The notes beneath the pieces are model-generated. The model saw nothing but the letters and a program-made list of their open reading frames with translations. It was not told where the DNA came from and ran no database searches. From Sarcocystis neurona (taxonomy: Eukaryota > Apicomplexa > Conoidasida > Eucoccidiorida > Sarcocystidae), in NCBI GenBank assembly GCA_000727475.1, contig KL647297.1:1459295-1523294 (forward strand): DNA of 64,000 nt, written 5' to 3'. Positions 42,830-53,400 of the stretch are shown piece by piece (position 1 is the first letter of the stretch; each line of letters opens with the position of its first letter). The translations under genes and the position numbers were made by a program.

Positions 42830-43660
42830 TGGTGATTAGGTACGATGACAGTAACAACCATCTCGGTGAGTGAGAGGCACACCATATATCTCGCTTCTCT
42901 CTTACTTTCCAAACCACCAGAAGTAATAGTAGTAGTGGCAATTGCAGTGAGTGCTTCTCAACAGGACTTGGAGAGATCGTTTCTTCTTCCTGTATACGTA
43001 AAACCACTACCACCCTTATGCATCAGCCGGCACACTGTAATCCGCCTTCCTTGGTTGATAGTCGACGCAAACGTAATAGGAGTACAACTAATAAAGCACT
43101 ACAGATAATAAGACAACTGATTAAAATAAAAATGGCCCTGCCAATAACAATCGCGGTCCTAACATATGGTTCGCTGTCTCTCCCGAACACCAGGTGACTA
43201 CGCGTCACTATGTATCTGCTTACGCAGCCGGTTTTTACGATACGATCCTATCACTTTGTAGCAGCGGCATGCGACTTACAGCTCCTTTAAATCTGCATTC
43301 CCTCCCAGAGACCTGCGTGGCCCCTCTGTCATCATCTTTGGCTTTTCGCAGTCTTCCTCTGTGTCCGTCCGCAGAGTGGCTCTGTCACTGCGTCTCAACA
43401 CTCGATTGCTCTCTTTTGTCCTCGATTCATCCCGCATAGCCTGTCTCGTGCTGTCGTTTGCCACATTCGACCGTGTAAGTGTATCTCTTTGTCTCTGCGG
43501 CGTGAGTCGCCGAAGCGGATCTCCCCTTTCTACCGCCGCTTCGTCTGCCCCGCATCTGCAGAAGATGCCTGCAGTCCCCTATATACCTACCTGTCTACTG
43601 ATGTGTGTATTTGTACACACTTCCGACGTCTCTCTCCATGTTGTGTATTGGTACAGTTAG
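42830..43660. other. Mixed region, triplet remnants, no gene called
   Basis: 42,920-43,130 holds scattered GTA/ATA/ACT triplets. 43,300-43,560 is CT-rich with a 99-codon plus frame (43,361-43,660) of Ser/Leu/Arg bias. No supported gene. Confidence 0.3.
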
Positions 43661-43674
43661 ATATCTATAGATGT

Positions 43675-43906
43675 GTCCGCTGGGCTGCTACACAAAATAT
43701 GTGCGTACTTGTGTATGTACATACATATGTGTACTTGCACACACACGCACACCCCTACGCTACCACCTACACACATGGGACGCCGTGAATACACATGTAT
43801 ATATATATATATATATACATGCAAACGCTTCGCTTGGTACATCTATGCGCATGGATGCCTGCTGGCGGTGCCTGTGTCCTGGTGCGTGTGTGTGTCTCTC
43901 TCTCTC

Positions 43907-43952
<46 letters not shown>

Positions 43953-43960
43953 CACTTCCT
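43675..43960. repeat. TA and (TG)n microsatellites
   Basis: (TA)n lies at 43,798-43,818, and a (TG)n run of about 36 bp at 43,910-43,946 is preceded by TCTCTCTCTCT. Frames crossing it are runs of Val/Cys or His/Thr and carry no information. Confidence 0.9.
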
Positions 43961-44171
43961 ATGGCACAAGCGAGACACCAGGATGTTTCTTTGATGTTTC
44001 TGCAGTGGTTTCCTTCCTGACGGCTTTGTGGCAATTCGGTTTTTGTTGTCTGCCGTCCTCCTGCGTTTGAGCGCTACTATGTAATAACCTCGCCCCCCCG
44101 CACTCGCTACATTCTACAAACCTTCGTTTGTAGGTTTACTCCTCCTCGTGCTTTTTTGTTTTCGTCTGCAG

Positions 44172-44671
44172 GTTTTCTGTGCTTGTCCACTGTTCGTCAG
44201 AAATGCTTTCCTGACTGCACCTCGTGCACATGTGCTCCTTTTTTTCGGTGGAGTCGTCTTGGAGTAACCTTTCGTTACTTGTACACTTCTGCTGGTTTCT
44301 CTTTCTCCTTTCGTGGGGTTGGGCGCGCAGCCATGAAATGTACAAGTGGTCCGCAGGTCTCACGTAGACACTACATACATATTGCCCTACGGATCTGTAT
44401 TTCGAAGTCTACTGGTAATAGACTTCGCAGGAGACGCGGGCAAGCCTTGGTGACGCATGTCCCTGTCTCGGCTCCATCGCGGTGTACATACCCCGTAGCC
44501 GAGTTGTCTGTTCCTTTGAAGAAAGCGAGGCGCTGCAAAGCTCTTGCCTCCGCTATATGTACACGTGCATGTGTGTATCGCTGTTTTGCTTCATGTGGAT
44601 CTCAGTTTACGAATGTTTATCTGTTAACTGCCTCTTCTTCACACGGAACGGGGAATCCACGCGCGTCGTAA
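44172..44671 (+). CDS. Terminal exon candidate, Cys/Arg-rich (166 codons)
   Basis: A long pyrimidine tract ends in GTTTTCGTCTGCAG (44,171). The following frame enters in phase 1 and stays open 166 codons to TAA at 44,669, well beyond chance for mixed DNA. The product has about 20 cysteines and many basic residues: SRRHYIHIALRICISKSTGN, CTYPVAELSVPLKKARRCKA, CVYRCFASCGSQFTNVYLLT. No membrane segment. I do not recognise it. It may be a cysteine-rich secreted protein whose first exons lie to the left. Confidence 0.45.
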
Positions 44672-44679
44672 ATGCGTGG

Positions 44680-46022
44680 TGGATCCGCGGGTTCTCTCAC
44701 CGCGGCGACTCTTCTTCGCGTCGTTGTTTGTCTTCTTTATCGCAGCCCCTCGATTTGACAGAGGCACACGTTTGTATCTGCACGTCTGTCACCCTTTTAT
44801 AAAAAATTAAGTGATTCCCCGTATATATATATATATATGTGTATGTGTACATACAGTGTCACATACGTACATGTCTACTTATGTATATATATGTAGGTAT
44901 ATACAGATATGTCTGTACACCGTGGAAATACACATACCTCTATTCATACATGTATGTAGTAGGCGCAGGGATGGGCAGTACACTCTTCATATATATATAT
45001 ATATATATGTTAGTGCCGGCAGATATAGATAATACAAGTGTATTTATATATATCAATGCATGCATACGTGTATAATGCATATATATATACACACATAGTC
45101 GTGCCGGCTTGTGTGAATACGCCTGCCTGTATATTAAGGAAGGTATATGTAGATAAGGTAAATGCATACGTATATATATGTACATATATTTGTGCCGACA
45201 TACGTGGGTAGTGCATACACATATATATATTCGCGCATGCCTATGTGGATAATGTATATACATATGTATATATAGGCCTGCAGAGGAATTTAGATGTGTG
45301 TTTGTGCGTGTATTACTGCGGGTGTATTTGTAGACGTAGGAGTATATGACTTTCTGCCCATGTAAGAGAAGAACATTTGCAATAAATCTCTCCGTCTCTC
45401 CGTTTCCCTCTCTATGTTTAACTACGTGCATCGACAAATTTTACGTGGCGTGTAAATGTCTGGTGGCGTGTCTCCCCGTCTCTGTCTTTGTGGACACATA
45501 TATATTCACGAATACGTTTGCGTCTCCCTACGTACAGAAAGAGGTGCACGCGTTTAGCGACTGACGCTCTGGGCGGTGGCGATACGTGCGCACGGTAGAA
45601 TCCGTAGTCGCGCACATATATTTATATGTTAAGGTGTCCACCTCTATTTCTATTTATGTACCCCTGTCTCTCTCTACATATATATCTATAAATACATATA
45701 AACATAAATTTATACACATATATATAGGTGCATTCACGTGTGAAGGTATCCTTGTGTATTCACGTGTATGTACCTGCCTCGCTCTCTCCCTCTCTCTCTC
45801 TCTATATATATATATGTGTATGTATCCGCGTATGTATATATGTATATCTACGCATGTATACCTGTGTAGTGCACACATGTCTATTTCCACATATATTGAT
45901 CTTCTATATCTTGAATAGTATATCTATGTATCTATACGGTCTCTACATATATACATGTATATATGTAATCTTTACACATGTCTATATCTGCACAGCCTAC
46001 ACACACATACCTATGCATTCGT

Positions 46023-46059
<37 letters not shown>

Positions 46060-46420
46060 GTGTATATCTGTACGCACGCGTTGAAACGTACGTCTGCAAG
46101 CTTGAAGCTGGTGTAGATCTAAGTATCTGATATATATATATATATATATATAGACAATGGGCAGCGCGCTTCTACGTATCCCGCTATATATACTACTATA
46201 TATGCGTACATTATAGACCCGCGATGCGGCCACATTTATTTGTCTTCGCGTATATATGTTGAGGCTTACTTGTGGATCACCAGATACATATATATATATA
46301 CATATATTTCTGTATGTACACGCGCACACAATTAATAGATACACATATATATAATACGCGCAGGCACTTGAACATGTGGTTGCACACACATGTATATATA
46401 TATATATATTTAGAATGCGT
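44680..46420. repeat. TA/TG-rich region with a degenerate TGCCGGCAT-type repeat
   Basis: Between 45,000 and 45,300 a core of (G)TGCCG(G/A)CATATGTGGATAATG type recurs near 45,013, 45,102, 45,191 and 45,233, separated by (TA)n. 45,640-46,120 has TCTCTCTCTCT/(TA)n blocks. 45,346-45,570 is a small mixed island with a 72-codon plus frame, not called. Confidence 0.55.
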
Positions 46421-46769
46421 CACTGTTTCATTTGTTTGCTGTTTTCCGTAGGGACAGACAGAGAAGCGTAGCTCGTTCCCTTTTTTATTTGATCTGCTTG
46501 CCGGTTGAATTTCAAGCACGCACACCGTGCTACGCGGCAGGAGGAGTTGCTTCTTTGAAAGTCATAGCTCTCTCTGCGGGCGTCATCTTACATGCGCATC
46601 TTTGATTGTAATACTGTTTTGTATGTATATATATACATACGTATATATATATGTACGTGCGTTTGAGTATGTGTGTATCCATCTCTCTCTCTCTGTATAT
46701 ATATATATATATATATATGTGTACGTACATATGTGTATATGTACGTATGCGTTTGTGTGTTAATTTCAG

Positions 46770-46998
46770 TGAAAGCAGGACCGAAGAAGACCGATACGCT
46801 TCTGGCGAGGAAAAGTTTGTGGAAGAGAATTTTTTTTGCGAAGCGCTACCCGAGAGGAGAAAAAGTATGACACGGAAGGACGATGGAGCGGCTGCGCGAA
46901 GCTGCTGCTGCTGCCGCCCAAGGGCAGCAGCAGCAGCACCAGAGACCGCGGAATCTGTAGGCACCTCCTTCTTAGTTGCATCTGTCCCGAAGTATTAG
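46770..46998 (+). CDS. Exon candidate, charged protein
   Basis: After GTGTGTTAATTTCAG the plus frame reads RTEEDRYASGEEKFVEENFF and CEALPERRKSMTRKDDGAAA, then a short Cys/Ala run from the CTG/CAG repeat, then AAPETAESVGTSFLVASVPK to TAG. The charged start and the acceptor favour plus over the overlapping minus frame (46,766-46,981). It enters in phase 2. Upstream exons would have to lie beyond the TA repeat. Confidence 0.4.
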
Positions 46999-48010
46999 CA
47001 GCAGCAGCAACCCCTGCGCCTCAGAAAAAAGCCAGTCACTTCTAGCAGCAACAGCAATAAACAGCAGGAGTAGCAATCACACAGCAGCAGCAACCAGGCA
47101 GCAGCCGCGGCAGCCAGGTAGCAGCAGCGCGGCAGCCACAGACAGCAGCAGCCGCAACAAGACAGGAGCAGCAGTAGCAGCAAGACGAGAGTGGCAGTAA
47201 GACCGACACCAGCGAGTGCAGGAACAGTCGCGCGCAACAGCAGCAGAAGAAGCAGCGGCAGCAGAAACAGCAGCGAAGGGCAGAGCATCGCCACCAGCAG
47301 CAGCGAGACTGCAACAGTAGGCCAAGAAGGCGGCAGCAGCAGGAGACGTGCTGGGACACGCCGCGGAACGACTGTCGTGCAGCGGTCTTGTCCATGAACA
47401 GCAGCAGCAGGTCCACCAGCAGCAGCAATACCAAGAGCAAGAAGAGCAGCAACAGCAATAGCAGTAGCTGCAGCAGCAAGAATACAGTGAAGCAGCACCA
47501 GCAGCAGCCCGAGCACTACCAGCAGCCGCCGCAACAACGAGCGGAGCAGCACCAGCAAGAGGAACCGCAAGAGCAGCAGCGGCGGCGACAGTAGCTCGAA
47601 TATAACAATAGCACCGACAGAACGGTGCCAGCAACTGCTACAAGAGTGGCAGCCGCAGCAACACGCACGGCAGCGACAGGAGCGGAGACAAGAGCAGCAG
47701 CGGCACCAGCAACAATAAATAAACAGTAGCAAAGCGCGACAACAGCAGCAAAGCGCAAAAACAACAGCAGAGCGCACCAGCAGCAGCAAAGTGCAACAAC
47801 AGCAGCCGCAAAGCGCAACAACAGCAGCAAAGCGCGTCAACGGGAGCCGCCACGGCTGCAGCCATAGCAACGGCAGCAGCAGCTGCGGCAGCAGCAAGAG
47901 CAGCCGCTGCAGCGGGAATAACAATAGCAGCAACAATACCAGCTACAACAGCAGCAGCAGGAGCTGAACCAGTTGTAGCAGTCCTAGGAGCAGCAGCAGT
48001 AGCAACACGG
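46999..48010 (+). repeat. 1-kb CAG tract without a consistent reading frame
   Basis: CAG/GCA/AGC triplets dominate the plus strand, but TAA/TAG interrupt every plus frame several times (for example near 47,043, 47,055, 47,068, 47,594 and 47,715). The 313-codon minus frame (46,995-47,936) is Leu/Cys/Ala read from CTG/TGC/GCT, which is not the usual coding register of such repeats. I treat it as non-coding or decayed. Confidence 0.65.
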
Positions 48011-48149
48011 CCGTCTCGGCGTCACAGCGTCTGTGGAATTTAACAGCATCTCCTCTAGAGGGGAATTTTCCTGTTTTCCTTCTGCTGCTGCTTGAGTCCG
48101 CATGCTGCTCCTAAAGAAAACGAAGAAGGACAAAGGAAAGGAACACGCC

Positions 48150-49130
48150 TAAAAGAAAACATTTTCTCTCTTCGCTGCTGCAGCCGGTGCCGCCGCTCTT
48201 CGTTCGGACTTCAACTCGACCGTTGTTGCTGCCACTGCTCTGCTGCTGCAGAGGTACGTCCTGCCGCTGCTGGTGCAGTGCTGTGTGCTGCCGCTGCTGT
48301 CGGCTGCCCTGCTGCTACTGCTGCTGACGCACCGGATGCAGGCTGCTTCTGCTGCAGCAGCCTCTCTGTCTGGGGCTGACCCTCCACTGCCTCGCTGCTG
48401 CTTGTGTCGACCGGCTTCTCTGCCTTTTGCTGCAGGCTGCTGACGCTGGGATTGCTGCCGCTACTGGTGGTGCTGTTGGCCGTGCCTGTGCTGTCCCTGC
48501 TCCTCCTGCTTGGGATGGGTCCGCGGTGGTTTGCTGCTCTTCTCTTGGTACCAACGCTCTACGCTACGGCTCTGCTGCCTCTACTGCTGCTCTGCTGTTG
48601 CTATTCTGCTAGGCTGCTCCCACTGCTGTGACTGCTGTGGCTGCCGCTGCTGCTGCTGCTCCTGCTGCGCTGCCGGTACTGGTGCTGCTACTACTGTTGC
48701 TGTCCCACTGCTGCTGCAGCCACTGCTGCTGTGCCGCAACTACTGCTGTGACTGCTGCAGCTACCGCTGCTACTACCGCAACTGCTGCTCCTGCTGCTCT
48801 GCTGCTACTACCGCAACTGCTGCTCCTGCTGCTCTGCTGCTACTACCGCAACTGCTGCTCCTGCTGCTCTGCTGCTACTACCGCAACTGCTGCTCCTGCT
48901 GCTCTGCTGCTACGGTTGCTGCCGACACAGCTGCTAGTGCAGCTCTGCTGTTGCTGCTGATGCGACTCCTGCTGCGCTGTCGGTCCTGCTGCTGTCACCG
49001 CTGCTGTTGCTGCCGCTACTGCCGGTCCTGCTGGTACTGCTGCTCTGCTGTACCTGCTGCTGGTTCGCTGCTACTCTTGCTGCTACTGGTGCTCTGCTGC
49101 CTCTGCTGCTGCCGTCGCCGTGCCGTTGAT
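48150..49130. repeat. CTG/GCT tract
   Basis: GCTGCTGCT/CTGCTGCTG dominates the plus strand. The orientation is thus inverted relative to 46,999-48,010, so CAG faces CTG across about 100-150 bp near 48,020-48,160. The 256-codon plus frame at 48,510-49,280 reads Cys/Ser/Ala/Leu in turn and is judged spurious because of the 35-bp repeat inside it. Confidence 0.65.
48781..48920. repeat. 35-bp minisatellite inside the CTG tract, about 3.9 copies
   Basis: Near-identical units starting ACTGCTGCTCCTGCTGCTCT and ending CTACTACCGCA lie at 48,781, 48,816 and 48,851, with a fourth partial copy at 48,886. Because 35 is not a multiple of three, each unit is read in a new frame (Ala, then Leu, then Cys/Tyr). 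This argues against protein coding here. Confidence 0.95.
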
Positions 49131-49174
49131 GATGTCTGTGTTTCAAGGAAGCAGGAAGAAGCAGCTCTGCCTCC

Positions 49175-49534
49175 TTATCTTGGGACGTCCCCCGCTCCCG
49201 TTCCTCTTCGAACACAAACGTCTTCTATTTTCTCGGCGTTTTTCTCTCGCCTTCCTTTTTTTCTTCTTGCTGCTGCTTGACTGTCTCTCCTCCCTTCCCT
49301 TCCCTTTTTTCTTCTTCTCTCTTTGTCTCTCGTGTCTTCGTCCGCCTTCTCTGCTCCCCCACCTTTCTTCTTCCTATTCCGCTTCTGCGTCGTCGTCTTG
49401 ATGTTCTCGAGCTGCTTCTTACGCCTTCTTCCTGCTGCTGCTGCTTCTTCTGGAGCCATAGGAGAACAGGCGTTTTCCCCCGTCTCTGTGGACACAATGC
49501 AGTACACTTCTTCCTCCTCCGGCATTCGAAACAT
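49175..49534 (-). CDS. Lys/Arg/Glu-rich protein or first exon, minus strand
   Basis: The minus frame starts at ATG 49,534 with MFRMPEEEEVYCIVSTETGE. A short Ala run follows, then a long basic/acidic region (KKQLENIKTTTQKRNRKKKG, KADEDTRDKERRRKKGREG), to TAA at 49,175, 119 aa. The N-terminal 40 residues are unique and well mixed, which favours a real start. A second minus frame (48,934-49,215, Ser/Arg/Gln-rich) overlaps the 3' end and may be the next exon in another register. Highly charged helical proteins like this are often nuclear or RNA-associated (inference). The plus frames here are CT-strand shadows. Confidence 0.45.
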   Translation of the reverse strand: MFRMPEEEEVYCIVSTETGENACSPMAPEEAAAAGRRRKKQLENIKTTTQKRNRKKKGGGAEKADEDTRDKERRRKKGREGRRDSQAAARRKKGRREKNAEKIEDVCVRRGTGAGDVPR

Positions 49535-49699
49535 CGCTGCATCCGGGTTGCCATGTCTGTAGACGAGACGTACATACGTAGGTGCGTAGCTGCCAACTCT
49601 GCGTATTTATAGAACGTGCCGGTATTTCTTCTTCAGATGCCACGACGAAGGTGAGAACCTCCGTAGGTACATTTTTTTTGTCTTCTTTCATTCCCTTCT

Positions 49700-49955
49700 G
49701 GATCCACTTACATGGGTCTGCCTATCTAATACATACACATGTATATACATATATCATGCCCATAAATATATATACATACATGTGTACAAATGTGTATACA
49801 TTATATATATCTGTACACTTATATACATGTATATATATGTAAATGTTTATCCACACGTATCCATATATGTATATATACATATGTATATCTATATTCGTGC
49901 ATGTAATATCTATGTATCTATCTACCTATCTATCTATCGATCTATGTGTATATGT
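49700..49955. repeat. TA-rich region and (TCTA)n
   Basis: TATACATATATG-type repeats end in a TATCTATCTACCTATCTATC run at 49,909-49,938. No gene. Confidence 0.85.
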
Positions 49956-50300
49956 GTGTGATACTCGACGCTTGCATGCAAATGGATAGATATTTATGGG
50001 CTCTTCTCCACGTGTGCATATAATTTGTATATATATATATGTATATGTCTGAATCTCGACGCTTCCATGTATACAGATTGATATTAATGAACTCTTCACC
50101 ACAGATGTATATAATATATATATATATTTGTATGTCTATATTTCGACGCTTGTATGTACGTGGATAGATATCTATGAACTCTACTCCACATATGCATACA
50201 ATATACATATATATATATATGTCTAAATTTCGACGCTTGTATGTATATGTATAGATATTTATGAACCATCCCCCACAGATGCATATATTATATTTTTAAA
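49956..50300. repeat. 87-91 bp satellite with TTCGACGCTT core, four copies
   Basis: The cores (A/T)CTCGACGCTT or TTTCGACGCTT lie at about 49,965, 50,056, 50,143 and 50,230, 87-91 bp apart. Each is followed by GCATG(T)A, GGATAGATATTTATGAACTC and a CCACAGATGCATATA segment, then (TA)n. The last three periods are 87 bp, a multiple of three, so the minus frame repeats as a 29-residue unit. The product is Tyr/Ile-rich and not convincing. Confidence 0.85.
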
Positions 50301-50640
50301 TGTATATATAATTTCTGTGTGTTTTCACGGTGGTATGTGTGCGTATGTATGTGTGGCTCGGGGGGGGCGTGGGGAGACGTGGAGACACCACGGCCGTGTC
50401 TCTGGGCGTATTTGTTTATATTTTTTTTCCAGCGTATTTACACGTGTGTATACATACAGATTAACGGTCGCTTTTTAATCTCTTGAATATTTACGTATAT
50501 ATGTCTATATATTGAGAGATAAGGATGCATACATTGCTGCGATACATACGCTCGGGCGGGATGCTGGTGAGTTCCTATCGTGGTTCACACGAACAAATAT
50601 ATACCTGATAACACTTCCGAACCTCAAGTCCCTACATATA
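50301..50640. other. Mixed spacer with a G-run, no gene
   Basis: It includes GGGGGGG at 50,360 and short AT stretches. No open frame is worth calling. Confidence 0.5.
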
Positions 50641-51250
50641 TATATATATATATATATGTATATGCATATGTGTAGGCGTGCACCTGTATAAAAATATATA
50701 TATAATAAGCGTAGAGAAAGATGTGTGTATGTATCTACGTCGGGGTACATGCGTGTGCAGATGTCTGCGTCTCCATGTACATATACGCATATACACATAT
50801 TTATATATATATATAGGCATGCACCTGTATATATATGTATATATATATGTAGTACGCGTAGAAAGAAAGACGTCTGTGTATATCTACGTAGTTGTATATG
50901 CGTATGCATACATCTGGGTGTATACGTACGTATACATATGTGTATATATATATGTCGGCATGCACCTGTGTATATGTATATAATACGCGTAGAGAGAGAG
51001 ACGTGCGTGTATATTTACGTAGGTGTATATGCGTATGCATACATCTGCGTGTATACGTACATATGCATATATATATATATATGTAGGCATGCACCTGTGT
51101 ATATGTATGTAACACGCGTGGAGAGGAAGAGACGTGTGTTTTTATTTACGTAGATGTATATGCGTGTGCATACATCCACGTGAATGTCTGCGTCTACATA
51201 CATATATATGTATATACCATTGCATATATATATATATATATGTGTATATA
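50640..51250. repeat. 129-142 bp satellite with GGCATGCACCTGT core, four copies
   Basis: The core GGC(A/G)TGCACCTGTGTATATG lies near 50,675, 50,817, 50,958 and 51,087. Each is followed by ACGCGTAGAGA(A/G)AGA, CGTGTGTATATTTACGTAG, ATGCGTATGCATACATCTG and (TA)n. Neighbouring copies are clearly more alike (last three) than the first, suggesting recent local amplification. Confidence 0.85.
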
Positions 51251-51389
51251 TGTATGTGTACATGGCGGCACGCGTTGTACAGCAGATGAAGTTCCAGAGA
51301 CACAGAGAGGGTGGACGTCTACTGCCGCATTTCTCTTTCGCTCTTTTTTGACGGTAGTCTACGGATCCTTTTCTTTCCTTCTCCCTACG

Positions 51390-52113
51390 ATGAGGCGGTA
51401 AGTGGACGCTTGCGCATTTTGCTGTTATGTTGATGCGGTGGGAGGAGGAGGTGTCTGGGCTGCCCTCCTGTGCGCAGCGGTACGAGGTGGAACGTAGCTC
51501 TACATATTTTTATATTCGTAAATATGTGTGTGTGTCTTCCCTCTCTTTTGTCCCCTCTCCCTGTCTCGTGTGCTGTTCCTTCCTTTTGTCTTTTCTTCTT
51601 TTACACATACTTTCATATTCACGTATGTATATGTATGTGGGTCTTCTTGTCTTTTTTCCGCTCGTTCCCCTATTGTTCGCTGCTTTCTTCTTTTGCTCTC
51701 TTTTTCACCCCCTCTGTGTTTCTGTCTTGGTGACTTTCTTCCCCTTTCTTTCTTTTCTTTCTCTCTCTGTCTCTCCCAGGTGGTGCGCACGCATGCAAGC
51801 GTACGTGTGGGGGCGAGGGTATGCTGTGTGCCCCTACTGTGGGAGAAGAACGTTTCTCTGCGCTGCAGCTGTTGACTCGTCGCAGCAGAGACCAAACCGC
51901 GAAGGGGAAAGGGGGAAGAACGGAGAAAGAAGAATCGTTCCCTCCTGTGCTTCGCGTTTTTCTCGTGAATTCCAGAGCAGCAGCGCAAGTTCTCCCAGAG
52001 AAGCACACCACATACGCGGGAGAAGGAGAATAAGAAAGAGCAGCAGCAGAGGCAAAAGGAGAAGGAGGAGGAGGAGCCGTGCCGCAGTGCAACAGAGAAG
52101 AAAAGAGTCTTGA
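51390..52113 (+). CDS. Small basic CxxC protein, two-exon model (113 aa)
   Basis: Exon 1 (coding part 51,390-51,397, ATGAGGCG) ends at a consensus GTAAGT donor. Exon 2 starts at 51,780 after a long CT tract closing TCTGTCTCTCCCAG. Phase 2 joins to give MRRWCARMQAYVWGRGYAVC then PYCGRRTFLC. The CPYC pair with C5 and C32 could bind zinc. The rest is Arg/Ser-rich with an RGKRRRRRRSR cluster, stopping at TGA 52,111. The frame is also open upstream of the ATG, so exon 1 may be longer. Function unknown. A nucleic-acid-binding role would fit the basic tail (inference). A 265-codon minus frame (51,500-52,297) is the CT-strand mirror. Confidence 0.45.
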
Positions 52114-52950
52114 AGAGGAGGCGGAGCAGTAACAGCAGAGGAAAAGGCGGCTGGAGAGTAACATCGGGACGCGTCACCGGCGTAGCAGCAGCAGAAGCAG
52201 ATCTCCTAGCGGCGCGGGAGAGGAGCGAAGGGGTCACGCCGAAGCAGCAGGAGCAGAGGAAAAAGAAGAAGAAGTGCCGTAACGGGAGAAGTTGCAACGA
52301 CGGCAGGGGAGAAAGTGCGAAGAACAGCGGGGGAGTGCCAGAGCAAGCAAGGAAGAAGTGCGTGCGAACAGCCGCAGCAGTGACCGTGGCAGCGGTAGCA
52401 GAAGCGCGTCAGGCGAAGGAAGCAGCGGCAGCGGGGAAGGAGCCGCAGCGGCAGCAGAGGAGAAGAAAGGAGAGCAGCGAAGTAGAACAGATAGCGGCAG
52501 TCGGAAGACGGTAGAGAAGCAGGGGGGGAGTAACTCAGCAGCAACAGCAGCAAGAGGAAAAACGTAGTAGCAACAGCAGCAGCCAAAAAGAGGCGTCAGC
52601 TACTGAGGGGTGACGCGGCAGCAGGAGGAGCAGCAGCAGGAACAGCAGCAGGGAAGAAGAGGAAGGGGCCGGGGGAGCCAGAGAGAAAGGAACTGTGAGA
52701 GACGAGAAGCAGCAGCAGTAGCAGTAAAATAGGAGTAGGACGGTAAGAAGATAGAGAGAAAGCGTCTGGCGAAGGAAAAGAAGAAGGAGGAAGGTAGGGG
52801 CAGCAACAGGTGGGAGAACGTGCGAAGGAACTTCAGGAAGTGCGGGGAGACGAGACGGGGAGAATAGACTGAAGGAAACAAGGAGGACAAAGAAAAGAAG
52901 AAAAGCAGCCATGTTCAGGAGGCAAGTCGGAACTGCCAAAGAATTTTAGA
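52114..52950 (+). other. Purine/CAG-rich region, uncertain coding
   Basis: GAA/GCAG/AGG sequence is nearly free of T. A plus frame of 134 codons (52,110-52,514) overlaps the stop of the preceding model in another register and is Arg/Lys/Ala-rich. Frames are open by composition. I cannot say whether the preceding gene continues here through another exon. Confidence 0.35.
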
Positions 52951-52954
52951 AGAG

Positions 52955-53400
52955 CGTCAGAGATTTGCATACACGCGCATATACGTATATATATGTGTGT
53001 AGCTGCCTGTTTCTTGTTCTTTTATCTTTCTCTTTGCCCTCCTTCTTACTGTATATCCACACGCTCGTCTCTCCCTCTCTATACGTACGTATACAGACAT
53101 ACACGTCTGCATTCCTGCAAATACCAGGATATCGACGCATGTATGTCTGTGTACACTTATTTCCTTGCACTTCTCTCTCTCTTTCTCTGTATCTGCCTGT
53201 TTATGAGAAAATCTCGGAACATAAGTATCTGCACACATCAGGACATACATGCATATATATATATATCTGTGTATATGTATGTCCACATACTTTTATACTC
53301 GCGTGGCTTCTCCACGTTCCACATACATATATATACACATATATTTGAATCTCTCTCTCTGTCTGTATATATACAGATATATATATTTATATAGTTGTGA
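52955..53400. repeat. TA and CT/TATA repeat region
   Basis: TATATGTGTG, CTCTCTCTCT and (TA)n blocks. Overlapping frames on both strands are Tyr/Ile/Ser-rich and not coding. Confidence 0.75.

Noticed and set aside
46995..47936. 313-codon minus frame in the CAG tract
   Set aside because: It reads almost only Leu, Cys and Ala from CTG/TGC/GCT. CAG-type DNA rarely has stops on the CTG strand, and there is no unique sequence.
48510..49280. 256-codon plus frame in the CTG tract
   Set aside because: It crosses a 35-bp tandem array that changes register at each unit, which is incompatible with a conserved repeat protein.
49956..51250. CRISPR-like appearance of regularly spaced cores
   Set aside because: The spacers are themselves conserved TA repeats, the units are degenerate, and the genome is clearly eukaryotic. 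These are satellites.
51500..52297. 265-codon minus frame
   Set aside because: It is the CT-strand mirror of purine-rich DNA and runs on into TA/TG repeat.
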